Assembly (NCBI RefSeq): GCF_000012305.1
Contig: NC_007204.1
Location: 496,001 to 560,000, forward strand
DNA from: Psychrobacter arcticus 273-4
GTDB taxonomy: Bacteria; Pseudomonadota; Gammaproteobacteria; Pseudomonadales; Moraxellaceae
Direction: 5' to 3'
Length of the DNA stretch: 64,000 nucleotides
Shown here: positions 56,271 through 64,000 of the stretch, piece after piece
Numbering within the stretch: the stretch's first letter is position 1
Layout: each line of letters opens with the position of its first letter
Program-made: the position numbers and the translations under genes
The notes under the pieces: generated by a model
Seen by the model: the letters and a program-made list of their open reading frames with translations, nothing else
Told to the model about the DNA's origin: nothing
The model's database searches: none

Positions 56271-59200
56271 TTACCTCTTAGTTATAATTACGCTAATAAA
56301 TCTATTAGAAACTGAGCCTGAATCTAAAGGTATAAAACCCCCGTCACCGCTCGTGGACACAGCAATTGTTAGGGTTCCAAATTGCGTATCATCTAGTAAT
56401 AAACTTGAGCTGCACTGTCCATAAACTCTAGTACTATTATAACTCGATGCTACTGCCCCTTTTCTAATGACTACGCCATCCAACTTAACCTCAAAAGACA
56501 TTGAGAGCGCCGAAACTTCTCCAGCACTCTTAATAGTATAGGAAAAATTAAAGTGAACAGCTTTTCTGGCGCTTATATCCGGAACAACAATACTTTGTAT
56601 ATCAAACTTAGCACTGTAAAAACTTGTATTTATTGACGCCTCTGTATAAACAGCAAGCGGTACTGTCACTGCATTACCTGCAATCTGCAATGTATCTACT
56701 GCTAAATCACCTATCACGCCACTTGCTGCTGTAATTGTACCAGTCGCTATTTTGTCAGCTGTAATGGTATTAGCTGCTAATTTGCTAGCCGTGATGGTAT
56801 TAGCTGTAATCTTGTCGCCATCTAAGTTCTTTATTTTGGCGTTATCAATAGAGGCGTCTTGTATAAATGTCGACCGCAGATAAACGCCTTCGGGGATTGC
56901 TACGCCACCGATGACCGTCCCGGCAGGGATGTCGATAAATGGGCTATCAGTATCAAACTCAGTGCCCGTTAGTAAATCAAATATATCTGAGACACTATTA
57001 TTTGTCGTAGCAGTAACCCACGATGACCAAGCTGATGCAAAGCCTAATTTATCAACGATACGAGCGCGATAGGATTGTGACAAGTTACCTTGCAGACCTG
57101 TGATTGTCATGGTATTTGTTGGGTAGCCAAATTGCCCTAGCAGCGTGACGTTAGTGGCAGGTGCTGAACCTACCTCAATCTCAGTATAAGCCGTATCATC
57201 CGAGCCAGTATCAAAGCTCCACTTCAATTCCATGCCAAATAGCGCACCAGTGGCGGTTAAACCAACCACAGTAGGAGGCGTTCCGGCTTTGCCAGTGATA
57301 GCCGTCAACATCGAAGTTGTGGGTTTTGATATCGCATCAAAAGCAGAAACCGCACGCACACGCGCCAGATAATTACCGCTATAAACGCCATCTATCTCAG
57401 CACTTATATTGCCGGTACGTGGTAGCTTTATCCAATCGCCATCGTCTTTACGCCATTCAACATCATAGGCAACGGCATCTTTGACTTGTGACCACGTTAT
57501 CTCTAGCGTAGTAACGGTGATAGCTTGTGCGACACGATGACGACTACTAAGCGTGACAGCATCGGGCGCATTGATAATGTAAGGATTATTACTGGGTACG
57601 GGCGGGCGCTGCTCAATAATCGTGCCATTATCAATCTGAGCATACATGGTTGGATCGTACTGCATCGCCGTATAGTTATACTGTGTACCGTCCTCATCGC
57701 TAGTCACTGACATTACGATAAACGGCATCGTTGGTAGCTCATTGCTATTAATAGCCCAGACATTTTGACTAGCGACTGGGTCAAACGCTAAGGCGACAGT
57801 GATAGCGCGTCCATTGATAGCAGTGATAACGCGAGTTTGCGCTTTGCCGGACTCCAGATTGACAACCAACTTATCACCGACAGTCGCTTGAATGTTATCC
57901 CTATCGACTGTAATAACCGTGTAATCCGCGCTTACAGACGAGATGCGGCCGCCATTATTGGCACCAGTGAACATCATGTCAGCTATGTCAATTCGGCTGC
58001 CAACATTAGGTAATGAGCCATCAAGCCCCATTGCAAAGCTGACCGTTTGCGTTCTGTTTTGCTCAGCGAGTAATGCCGCCAAGCCCATGCGATATGCTTG
58101 TCCCTCGCTAGTACAACCAACTGCTGATAAGTCTAAGACGTTGATGCCTTGTTGCGCTATCGCTCGCTCATTGCGGACCATCACGTACTCAGTCTCATAA
58201 GTATTATCGGGATTTGACCAAGCGACTTGGGCAATCGTATGTCTGTCACTAGCTGCACTACCTGACTTGCTAAATTGACCACCAATGACATTAGCGCGAG
58301 TTATCACATACTCGCAATCACGCGAGGTATCAGCATCAACAAATATCTGAGAGCCGTTCCAAAAACTCATGCCACGAAAGATTCCCGCGATATGCTGCAA
58401 GACTTGATAAGCATCTTCTGATTTTTGTAGATAGAGATTGCACTCAAAGCGTGGCTCAGTACCGCCTTTACCGTCATCTACTGGCTCATCGCAGATACGA
58501 GCTATATGCTCAAGCGCCCACTTGTCAATCATAAACGCCTGCAATTTATCACCAAGACCATAGCGATCATTGGTGATTAAGTTGTAATAATGCCAAGCGG
58601 GGTTGGTCGTATAGCCAAGCTTAAACTGGCCATTCCAAATACCCGTGCTAGTACGAGTATCGGTGTCATAATTGATAGGCACTTGCACATAAACGCCCAG
58701 CATATCGACAGAGACTTTTGGGATGCTGCTAAATGTGCGGGCATCAAACGATAGATACAAATGCGCGGTATGTGGATAGTTAAATTTACCGTCGATTATC
58801 TCAGCAATGCTATCAATCTGCATCGTGTTAAATAGTGTCTCACCGTTACCATCCGTTGTGATTTTACGGATACGGATTTGCCAGTTGGATTGCGCCTCTG
58901 GCAGAGCGACATTGTGAGTGCGTTGATAACGACCGCTGGTCTTAGCAGTCAGTGACTTAGTAATAACGGGCACATAGCCGCCGCCATCCGTCTGTACGTC
59001 AATCGCGTAGTCAACCGTGACCCCGACGACATCGCCTTTGTCCGTCACGCTTTTGAGCATCGGAAATGATATATTGACGTTAATACTGGATAACTGAGTG
59101 TCGTTAATACTGCGTATCCAAGGCGTATCACTACGCACCGTGACACCCACGCCAATCTCACTTGATGCGTTTGGCATCCCTGCGATATAAGTTTGGTCAA

Positions 59201-59444
59201 CCGTGCCGTGACGGATTTCCCACTCTACGCCGTCAAAATTGCGATTGCCGTTTGCATCTTCCAGCGGTGTGCCCTCTAACATGATGCTTTTGGCACCATT
59301 CGCAAGACCTTTAACTTCGCCCTCGGACAAACCGATAATCATTTTTAGGCGACTGATAGAGGCAATGGTATCGTCAGCAATAGACGGACGGCTTGCTTGC
59401 CCTTGACCCGCTTTTGCGCCTTGTATTGTTATCACATCGCTCAT
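56271..59444 (-). CDS. Lambda gpJ-like tail tip / host-specificity protein
   Basis: The 1057-residue central tail tip protein that contacts the host. The N-terminal half shows gpJ landmarks (ISRLKMIIGLSEGEVKGL, VRSDTPWIRSI, FNYPHTAHLYLSFDARTFSS). A fibronectin type III-like region is near residues 650-740 (ITWSQVKDAVAYDVEWRKD). The C-terminal part carries a repeated N-x-ITA-x-KL-A pattern (DGDKITANTITASKLAANTI) typical of central fibre stalks. The SD site lies within the end of gpI. It has no variable repeat, so diversification targets another protein. Confidence 0.92.
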   Translation of the reverse strand: MSDVITIQGAKAGQGQASRPSIADDTIASISRLKMIIGLSEGEVKGLANGAKSIMLEGTPLEDANGNRNFDGVEWEIRHGTVDQTYIAGMPNASSEIGVGVTVRSDTPWIRSINDTQLSSINVNISFPMLKSVTDKGDVVGVTVDYAIDVQTDGGGYVPVITKSLTAKTSGRYQRTHNVALPEAQSNWQIRIRKITTDGNGETLFNTMQIDSIAEIIDGKFNYPHTAHLYLSFDARTFSSIPKVSVDMLGVYVQVPINYDTDTRTSTGIWNGQFKLGYTTNPAWHYYNLITNDRYGLGDKLQAFMIDKWALEHIARICDEPVDDGKGGTEPRFECNLYLQKSEDAYQVLQHIAGIFRGMSFWNGSQIFVDADTSRDCEYVITRANVIGGQFSKSGSAASDRHTIAQVAWSNPDNTYETEYVMVRNERAIAQQGINVLDLSAVGCTSEGQAYRMGLAALLAEQNRTQTVSFAMGLDGSLPNVGSRIDIADMMFTGANNGGRISSVSADYTVITVDRDNIQATVGDKLVVNLESGKAQTRVITAINGRAITVALAFDPVASQNVWAINSNELPTMPFIVMSVTSDEDGTQYNYTAMQYDPTMYAQIDNGTIIEQRPPVPSNNPYIINAPDAVTLSSRHRVAQAITVTTLEITWSQVKDAVAYDVEWRKDDGDWIKLPRTGNISAEIDGVYSGNYLARVRAVSAFDAISKPTTSMLTAITGKAGTPPTVVGLTATGALFGMELKWSFDTGSDDTAYTEIEVGSAPATNVTLLGQFGYPTNTMTITGLQGNLSQSYRARIVDKLGFASAWSSWVTATTNNSVSDIFDLLTGTEFDTDSPFIDIPAGTVIGGVAIPEGVYLRSTFIQDASIDNAKIKNLDGDKITANTITASKLAANTITADKIATGTITAASGVIGDLAVDTLQIAGNAVTVPLAVYTEASINTSFYSAKFDIQSIVVPDISARKAVHFNFSYTIKSAGEVSALSMSFEVKLDGVVIRKGAVASSYNSTRVYGQCSSSLLLDDTQFGTLTIAVSTSGDGGFIPLDSGSVSNRFISVIITKR

Positions 59445-59446
59445 AA

Positions 59447-60010
59447 CTACGTGTCCTCATTGACTATCGATATGCTAATAATAAAACCGCCAATCTCGTG
59501 CCGACCTAGCAGTATTGGCACGGGGTTGCCTTGTGCAACGGTTGTCACGGCACCCCCAAATGCATAGCTCGCTTTATTGCCTGCCTCGTCCTGCGACTCA
59601 ATGTTTGGCGTAGGCATCAGTAAACTTGCGGCGCCGCCAATCATTAGGCCGACACCAGCACCAATAGCCCACTGCATACCAGGCACAAACACACCGACAG
59701 CAACCAAGGCAGCGCCCGCGACAACTTGCAACCATCCGCCAACATCACCACCAGCGCCCACAATTTCGGGCACAATGCGGATAATTGACGCGCCTGTATT
59801 ATGCTCAATCTCATTAGCGCCGATGTTTTCATCGTCATTGAATACCGCAAAAAAAAGACCGCTTTCGTGGGCAGTCATCATAAATTGCTTAAAGCCGTCG
59901 ATTTGATAGCCTAAAGCGGTGCAAGCTTCGCGGGGTGACGCTACATCTAACTCAAATGATTTGCCGAATTTTTCAGCGAGTATGCCGTGTAGCTCAATGC
60001 GTCTTAACAT
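59447..60010 (-). CDS. Lambda gpI-like tail assembly protein
   Basis: 187 residues from ATG 60010 (MLRRIELHGILAEKFGKSFE), a ubiquitin-like N-terminal domain. A hydrophobic Gly/Ala-rich middle (VVAGAALVAVGVFV ... IGAGVGLMIGGAASLL) follows, then a C-terminal tail. The layout is the standard gpI form. The frame extends nine codons upstream, but the later ATG begins the conserved sequence. Adjacent to gpJ, whose ribosome-binding site it contains. Confidence 0.85.
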   Translation of the reverse strand: MLRRIELHGILAEKFGKSFELDVASPREACTALGYQIDGFKQFMMTAHESGLFFAVFNDDENIGANEIEHNTGASIIRIVPEIVGAGGDVGGWLQVVAGAALVAVGVFVPGMQWAIGAGVGLMIGGAASLLMPTPNIESQDEAGNKASYAFGGAVTTVAQGNPVPILLGRHEIGGFIISISIVNEDT

Positions 60011-60065
60011 AATGACCGCCCATAAAAAAGCCCACAATTAAGTGGGTCTTGTTTGTTATTTTTTA

Positions 60066-60815
60066 TCACATCAGCGACTTATGCCGCACAATGATAGCTT
60101 TGCGCTGTTGCCACACATTGCCGTATATTTCACGACGACTGCGACGCATATAGGGATGATGCAATACCAAATGATCGTTAATGACTTTTTCTGATTGCTC
60201 GCTCGTTAAGCTGCCATTGTCACCAAGATAAATCAGCGCATGATTAACATGCTCAGTTGGCTGCACACGGCATAAGATAACATCGTGGCGCTGTAAACTA
60301 TCAACTTGTACGAATCCTTGTGAGGCAAAGTTGTCAACGTACAAGTCAGCATTGCTAACTGATTCCCACCATTTATCTTGACGCTCAAAGTTATCAATCT
60401 GTATATCAAGCTCACGGCTATAGTAGTCACGCACGATACTAAAGCAGTCCAAGACACCGTGTATGTATTCACGGTTGATTAAAGGTGCTTTATAGTCTTT
60501 GACAGCATGTACTTTTATGTCAATCTCAGGATAAGCGACGATGATCCACGGCACGTTATGATGTTGCATTTGTATTAAATCAAAAGTACTGGGTTTGGTG
60601 CTGCCGTTGGGATGACTATGTACAATAGCTTCAATCTTACCTAGTTTCTCAGCTCGCACAACATCACGAGGGTTGATCTTAAACTCACTATCATTGTCTG
60701 CTATGTTTTCGCACTCGATATACTGACGATTCACCAACAGGCCACAGCACTCATGAGGGTAGCAAGCAGCGGCATGATTGAGCATTGCGTCTTTAGCGTC
60801 TTTTAAGATATACAT
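60066..60815 (-). CDS. Lambda gpK-like tail protein with JAMM and NlpC/P60 domains
   Basis: 249 residues. The N-terminal MPN/JAMM metalloprotease-like domain has AIVHSHPNGSTKPSTFDL (HxH ... S-x(n)-D). The C-terminal NlpC/P60 peptidase domain has the catalytic Cys in GVLDCFSIVRDYY and the His in NHALIYLGD. In tails this protein is thought to help open the cell wall or process tail parts. It overlaps the gpL stop by one base, so translation is coupled. Confidence 0.92.
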   Translation of the reverse strand: MYILKDAKDAMLNHAAACYPHECCGLLVNRQYIECENIADNDSEFKINPRDVVRAEKLGKIEAIVHSHPNGSTKPSTFDLIQMQHHNVPWIIVAYPEIDIKVHAVKDYKAPLINREYIHGVLDCFSIVRDYYSRELDIQIDNFERQDKWWESVSNADLYVDNFASQGFVQVDSLQRHDVILCRVQPTEHVNHALIYLGDNGSLTSEQSEKVINDHLVLHHPYMRRSRREIYGNVWQQRKAIIVRHKSLM

Positions 60816-61633
60816 TACCCACCTCTTAATTGACTGGCCGGAAAGCCGCCAAAATTAAGCGGTTCGTTTTCGCCAAATCGTAGTTTGCAATCAACTAAAC
60901 GACCACCGCATTTATCTAGAGCGGGGTCGTCAGTAGCCGTACCATCTTCAGTAAACATTGATGTGCCCATATATCGGCATGATTCACCGCGATATTTCCC
61001 ACGCACTGCCCACGTACAGTAGGGCGTGATATTACGTGTCGGTATCTTTTTGCGCTGAGCAGATAAGGGGCTTGCTAACTCAAACGTGACCGTTTGTTCG
61101 TTTTCTTCTGTCTTTTGCTCAACGTACCAATATTGAGTCATTGACTCGCTAGGATTAGCAGTAGGGTTGCCCACGGCAAAGTTTGCTGCGTCTAAGTATT
61201 TAGCGAGTACGTGAGTCACTGTAAGCGTAGCGCCGACAAAATCATTATAAAACGCACAAACCGCTGTTACCGCTCCTAGCGTATCGTCAATTTTATTTGC
61301 GATAACTAGCGTGGGCGCTGACGGACGACCATCGCCGCGCACCTCAAGCCCATCAGATTGAATAGCGATTGGCGTGTAAGTTTGACCTTGCCAGATGATA
61401 TTTCTATAAATTTCAGTTTCTGTGGTGCTTGCAAAGTAGTCTTCACCCGCAAGACTTTCAGAGTCTCCAGCCAATGATTCCGTACTGCCTGCCCATACAA
61501 ATATCTTGCGCCAATCCTCCCAATTAACATGACCGTGCCATCTAAAGATAGCACCGCCAAGTTTGGTAGCGTCTAGCTCATACAGCGTAACAAGTCCTGT
61601 TACCGATAGTTTTTGTAAGTCGGATGAGAGCAT
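60815..61633 (-). CDS. Lambda gpL-like minor tail protein
   Basis: 272 residues. The C-terminal domain has four Cys (YCTWAVRGKYRGESCRYMG ... DKCGGRLVDCKLRFG), known in lambda gpL to hold an iron-sulfur cluster. N-terminal segments LVTLYELDATKLGG and RWHGHVNWE are typical. It joins the tail tip together with gpK, gpI and gpJ. One base separates it from the preceding small gene. Confidence 0.9.
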   Translation of the reverse strand: MLSSDLQKLSVTGLVTLYELDATKLGGAIFRWHGHVNWEDWRKIFVWAGSTESLAGDSESLAGEDYFASTTETEIYRNIIWQGQTYTPIAIQSDGLEVRGDGRPSAPTLVIANKIDDTLGAVTAVCAFYNDFVGATLTVTHVLAKYLDAANFAVGNPTANPSESMTQYWYVEQKTEENEQTVTFELASPLSAQRKKIPTRNITPYCTWAVRGKYRGESCRYMGTSMFTEDGTATDDPALDKCGGRLVDCKLRFGENEPLNFGGFPASQLRGG

Positions 61634-61634
61634 G

Positions 61635-62033
61635 TTATAACCCCAGTGCTAATTTTTGAGACTGACCCCAAGCTCGGCATGATTCAACGTATGCGGAATA
61701 CTCATCAAACTCATTAGACGGTGCGCTACGCAACTGTTTAATCTCATCAGTGATACTATAGCGCGCAGCAATCTTTGCTTTGACTCGCTCATCTATCAGT
61801 TGCACATGCGTTGATTGGGATTTAATAAGTGCTCGCAGTTCATCGGTCATTACAACTGTCTGGATAGTATCTACTATCTTTGTTGGCTGGTCGTCAGATA
61901 GCGGCGCATCATCGGGCACGCTAACATACGTTACTGCATCGATTGCGCATAACTCCGTTGATTCTTCCGGAGCGTTCAACTGCTTGGTGATGTCGCGTGT
62001 GATAAATTTTTGGTAGCTGACAATATAAGCCAT
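61635..62033 (-). CDS. Small phage protein of unknown function overlapping the RT gene
   Basis: A 132-residue hydrophilic protein (MAYIVSYQKFITRDITKQLN ...) with a mostly helical C-terminal half. GGAG lies ten bases upstream of the ATG. Its first 113 bp overlap the 3' end of the reverse transcriptase gene in a different frame. It lies between the retroelement and gpL. I recognise no family; a tail-related role is inferred only from position. Confidence 0.6.
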   Translation of the reverse strand: MAYIVSYQKFITRDITKQLNAPEESTELCAIDAVTYVSVPDDAPLSDDQPTKIVDTIQTVVMTDELRALIKSQSTHVQLIDERVKAKIAARYSITDEIKQLRSAPSNEFDEYSAYVESCRAWGQSQKLALGL

Positions 62034-62988
62034 GATTTTGTTGCTCCGCGTAATTTAGTAGATGTTGCAATGAATGAGTTTTTGAAGCATGCGCAAGATG
62101 CGATATAACAGATTCCAGTTTATTGGCCCTTACGGCTTTTCTAGTTTTGTATAAGCTATGCTTTCTAATAAATCTTCCGGAGCGCCATGTTCTATAGCCA
62201 CAGAAGTTAGCGCCTCTTTTGGTATTGGCTATCGTTGATCGTGATAAGGTCAGTTTGAGCTTTTGTTCTACAAAATCCGTTAGGAGCTTTCTGTAAGTCA
62301 GCGCTTGCGCTCTGGTCAAGCCAAACAATAAGAAGTCATCCACATAACGACAATACCCGGCGGCTGGCTTCAGCACTCGTGTGGCGTAGTGGTCTACAGG
62401 ATTCATGTATATCAGCGCAAACATTTGCGATAGTAGGTTGCCAATTGGTATGCCTTTGGGTTCGGGATAGTCCGCAAACAACATCATCAAATCGACCAAG
62501 CGCTTATCCTTAATCTTTCTTTCTAATAATTTTCTGAGAGTCGGTCTGTCTATGCTGTAAAAGAACTTCTTTATGTCCAACTGTAGCGTATAGGTATTGG
62601 GGCCGGCTCTTCTAAGTGCGTCTTGTGCATACTCAGCTGCTTTGTGTGTCCCAAGTCCGGTGCGACAGGCAAACGACTGGTCTATAAATGTTTTATCAAA
62701 TATTGGCATGACTCTTAAATAGATTGCATATTGCACAACACAATCCCTAAATGCTGGGGCATATATCTCCCGCTTTTTTGGCTCATATACTATAAATTTA
62801 AAATAAGGTCTTGGTTTGTAGGTGTTATTTGCCAACTCTTCTTGTAATTCATTTAGCTCGCGGCCTAGGCTTTTCTCAAACTGAAAACACCCACGTCGAC
62901 CACCCTTACTTTTCTTTGCGCCCAAATAGCCTTCCCATAATGATTCGCCTGAGACTACGGATTCGTATAAGTTACCAATCCTTTTCAT
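61921..62988 (-). CDS. DGR-type reverse transcriptase
   Basis: 355 residues from ATG 62988, which has TTAAGGA at good spacing; the GTG at 63009 falls within a terminator hairpin. The RT core shows REIYAPAFRDCVVQYAI (motif 2), catalytic Asp in LQLDIKKFF (138), the DGR-like motif 4 GIPIGNLLSQ (179-188) and YVDD (215-218). A C-terminal thumb (KRGANFCGYRTWRSGRFIR) follows. There is no X or endonuclease domain as in group II introns. It makes error-prone cDNA from the template repeat for transfer to the variable repeat, working with Avd. Its last 37 codons overlap the next gene. Confidence 0.93.
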   Translation of the reverse strand: MKRIGNLYESVVSGESLWEGYLGAKKSKGGRRGCFQFEKSLGRELNELQEELANNTYKPRPYFKFIVYEPKKREIYAPAFRDCVVQYAIYLRVMPIFDKTFIDQSFACRTGLGTHKAAEYAQDALRRAGPNTYTLQLDIKKFFYSIDRPTLRKLLERKIKDKRLVDLMMLFADYPEPKGIPIGNLLSQMFALIYMNPVDHYATRVLKPAAGYCRYVDDFLLFGLTRAQALTYRKLLTDFVEQKLKLTLSRSTIANTKRGANFCGYRTWRSGRFIRKHSLYKTRKAVRANKLESVISHLAHASKTHSLQHLLNYAEQQNHGLYCQLPKIYHTRHHQAVERSGRINGVMRNRCSNVC

Positions 62989-62997
62989 AACAATCCT

Positions 62998-63047
62998 TAA
63001 AAAAAACACCCCGCCTGACTTTCGCTTACGCTACTAGAAAGGCGGGG
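62998..63047 (-). terminator. Intrinsic terminator between template repeat and RT gene
   Basis: CCCCGCCT (63009-63016) pairs with AGGCGGGG (63040-63047), a perfect 8-bp GC-rich stem. On the minus strand it is followed by TGTTTTTTTAA. It lies after the template repeat and just before the RT ribosome-binding site, so it should end most transcripts coming through avd and the template repeat. Confidence 0.82.
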
Positions 63048-63094
63048 TTAAACCGATTTCGCTTAAAGCAGGAAAACGTCTCCCTTGGCACCAG

Positions 63095-63109
63095 TCGGCA
63101 GCTTGCCGA
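63095..63109 (-). other. Short hairpin next to the template repeat
   Basis: TCGGCA-GCT-TGCCGA, a perfect 6-bp stem with a 3-base loop, 15 bp downstream of the template repeat in the minus direction. It may help form the template RNA structure or prime cDNA synthesis; the role is inference. Confidence 0.45.
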
Positions 63110-63123
63110 TTTAGGTGATGCCG

Positions 63124-63240
63124 AGTCCGCCCGGACACCGATGTTGTTGTTGCTGTTCGTCCGAGAATTGTTGCAATTGACTGTCCAGACCCCAGCATTC
63201 GCGCTGTTGTTCCAGTTGCCGCCCACAATCGGGCACATAT
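63124..63240 (-). repeat. DGR template repeat (TR)
   Basis: A 117-bp non-coding template aligned without gaps to 63692-63808 (offset 568). It differs at 16 positions, all of them T on the + strand, that is A in the template sense. There are 32 such adenines; the other 85 bases match perfectly. In the frame of the target the template reads GGNWNNSANAGVWTVNCNNS then RTNSNNNIGVRAD, rich in AAC codons, which is the classic way to maximise diversity while avoiding stops. It lies between avd and the RT gene. Confidence 0.96.
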
Positions 63241-63268
63241 TAAGACGCCTCCCTTTTTTTGGAGCACC

Positions 63269-63652
63269 TTATTGTTTTAGTGATTTAATCCAACCGCCGA
63301 TTATCTTACCGATCTCATCGATACTTGCTGATATCACAAGATAACGTTTGGCATTTAATTTTTGCACAGACATCTTTTCGGTTTTAGGATGACCAAAATA
63401 GGACAGCTCGAACGCAAGTCGGACTTGCATTCTTAGCTGCTCATGCTTGATGTCTAGATTGGTAAGCGTCGTCTTCTTGTGATAACGCTTTTGTGCTTCG
63501 ACAATGTAGTCATACATATCGTAAGCAGTTTGTCTTATTTTAAGCGCCAAGCCATGTTTCTCATGGCTTGGGAAATGATTAAGATAGATATTTAAAAGCT
63601 TCATAGTTTGTATGAACTTCTTATCTAAATTCGACTCACTATCTACTGCCAA
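63269..63652 (-). CDS. avd: DGR accessory variability determinant (Avd)
   Basis: A 127-residue basic helical protein of the bAvd four-helix bundle type: FIQTMKLLNIYLNHFPSHEK, LALKIRQTAYDMYDYIVEA, HEQLRMQVRLAFELSYFG and SIDEIGKIIGGWIKSLKQ. The final GKIIGGWIKS is characteristic. Avd binds the template RNA and RT and is needed for mutagenic retrohoming. The start is TTG 63652, because AAGGAG stands six bases upstream and the first ATG (63604) would remove most of helix 1. It follows the variable protein by 25 bp. Confidence 0.88.
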   Translation of the reverse strand: MAVDSESNLDKKFIQTMKLLNIYLNHFPSHEKHGLALKIRQTAYDMYDYIVEAQKRYHKKTTLTNLDIKHEQLRMQVRLAFELSYFGHPKTEKMSVQKLNAKRYLVISASIDEIGKIIGGWIKSLKQ

Positions 63653-63677
63653 CTCAAACTCCTTCGCTATCGCTCAG

Positions 63678-64000
63678 TCAAACAGAGTACAAGGCCGCCC
63701 GGACACCGAAGTGGTGGTCGCCGTTCGTCCGAGAAAAGTAGCAATGGACTGCCCAGACCCCAGCATACGCGCCGTAGCTCCAGTTGCCGCCCACAATCGG
63801 GCACAAATGCTCAATGCGGTTGTCGTAGAATCGATCATTACCGTACGCATTTGTCCCACCAGCGCCTCCAAGCTGCGGAATGCCTGCGCACGATGCTGAC
63901 CAAGCGAGTCCGCTGTTTGCGGTTGAGAACACTTGATTGGTTGTAGAGCCGATAGCAAAGTTTCTAACAACGCCTGTCAGCTCTCCGTAGCTTGCACCTA
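63678..64000 (-). CDS. DGR target (variable) protein, C-terminal part, 5' end outside window
   Basis: 107 codons visible, open to the window edge and ending RAALYSV-stop. The sequence shows the C-type-lectin-like end of DGR targets: NSGLAWSASCAGIPQLGGAG, TNAYGNDRFYDNRIEHLCPI then VGGNWSYGAYAGVWAVHCYF and SRTNGDHHFGVRAALYSV. The scaffold residues (GGNW, AGVW, SR, GVR) match the template, while 14 residues are changed at template Asn, Ser, Thr, Ile or Asp codons. Position just before avd and in a tail-gene operon suggests a phage structural or receptor-binding protein. A GTG at 63932 is not the true start. Confidence 0.93.
   Translation of the reverse strand, partial: GASYGELTGVVRNFAIGSTTNQVFSTANSGLAWSASCAGIPQLGGAGGTNAYGNDRFYDNRIEHLCPIVGGNWSYGAYAGVWAVHCYFSRTNGDHHFGVRAALYSV
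63692..63808 (-). repeat. DGR variable repeat (VR)
   Basis: 117 bp within the target gene, aligned to the template repeat. Substitutions relative to the template lie at 63694, 63710, 63713, 63716, 63719, 63722, 63736, 63737, 63740, 63746, 63752, 63767, 63773, 63776, 63778 and 63806. The GC-rich 3' end (63693-63708) keeps identity and would be the initiation-of-mutagenic-homing region. Confidence 0.96.

Noticed and set aside
62986..63009. GTG start at 63009 for the reverse transcriptase
   Set aside because: It lies in the stem of a terminator hairpin without a ribosome-binding site, whereas ATG 62988 has TTAAGGA at good spacing.
63026..63267. Short frames overlapping the template repeat on the minus strand
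   Set aside because: They reflect the coding pattern of the template (copied from the target gene) and have no ribosome-binding site or conserved start; the template repeat is non-coding in known DGRs.
63674..63970. 98-codon minus-strand frame overlapping the variable protein
   Set aside because: It is the wrong frame: the C-type-lectin motifs GGNW, AGVW and GVR appear only in the frame ending at 63678, which is open to the window edge.

Overview
The window looks like a chromosomal segment of a gammaproteobacterium, most probably Psychrobacter or a close Moraxellaceae relative. This is inferred from moderate-to-low GC, the gene families (glnD, map, metH, type II queF, proS, accD-folC-dedD order, trpF-B-A) and a dispersed ~140-bp repeat sitting at gene 3' ends. 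No database search was possible.

Layout. 1-4.6 kb: glnD (cut by the window edge), map, a frameshifted TolB-like lipoprotein gene and two tandem DUF2256 mini-genes. 4.6-7.9 kb: a type II restriction-modification pair (m5C methyltransferase and MvaI/BcnI-like nuclease, divergent). 8-14 kb: metH and two fasciclin lipoproteins. 14.4-17 kb: a sodium:alanine symporter gene broken by an IS982-type element. 17.9-21.2 kb: lemA and two TPM-domain genes. 21.5-35.6 kb: a type I restriction locus. Its hsdM is broken by a second copy of the same IS, and hsdR is separated from hsdS by about 5.9 kb. That insert carries an ADH remnant, a glutathione transferase, and two IS5-type remnants flanking a methyltransferase / flavoprotein / type III polyketide synthase cluster. 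35.6-53.6 kb: core genes (tRNA-Arg, cytochrome c, ABC exporter, queF, proS, photolyase, trpF, trpB, trpA, accD, folC, a SPOR protein, DUF2726, DUF1853).

53.7-64 kb: the end of a lambda-like prophage inserted at the 3' end of a tRNA (probably tRNA-Pro). It reads toward lower coordinates: variable protein, avd, template repeat, reverse transcriptase, a small unknown protein, tail genes L-K-I-J, a DUF4376 protein, holin, amidase and nested spanins, then the attachment site. A broken integrase from an older element lies just outside.

The most notable system is a complete diversity-generating retroelement (DGR) at 61.9-64 kb. Template repeat 63124-63240 and variable repeat 63692-63808 differ at 16 of 117 positions. 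In my hand alignment every difference falls at a template adenine (T on the + strand), none at the other 85 bases. The variable repeat encodes the C-terminal C-type-lectin-like end of a protein that runs off the window. Avd and a YVDD-type reverse transcriptase are adjacent, and a strong intrinsic terminator lies between the template repeat and the reverse transcriptase gene.

Recent mobile-element activity is clear: two IS982-type copies with identical proteins and length, each with intact 7-bp target duplications, have inactivated two genes. Removing either copy plus one duplication restores the host frame.
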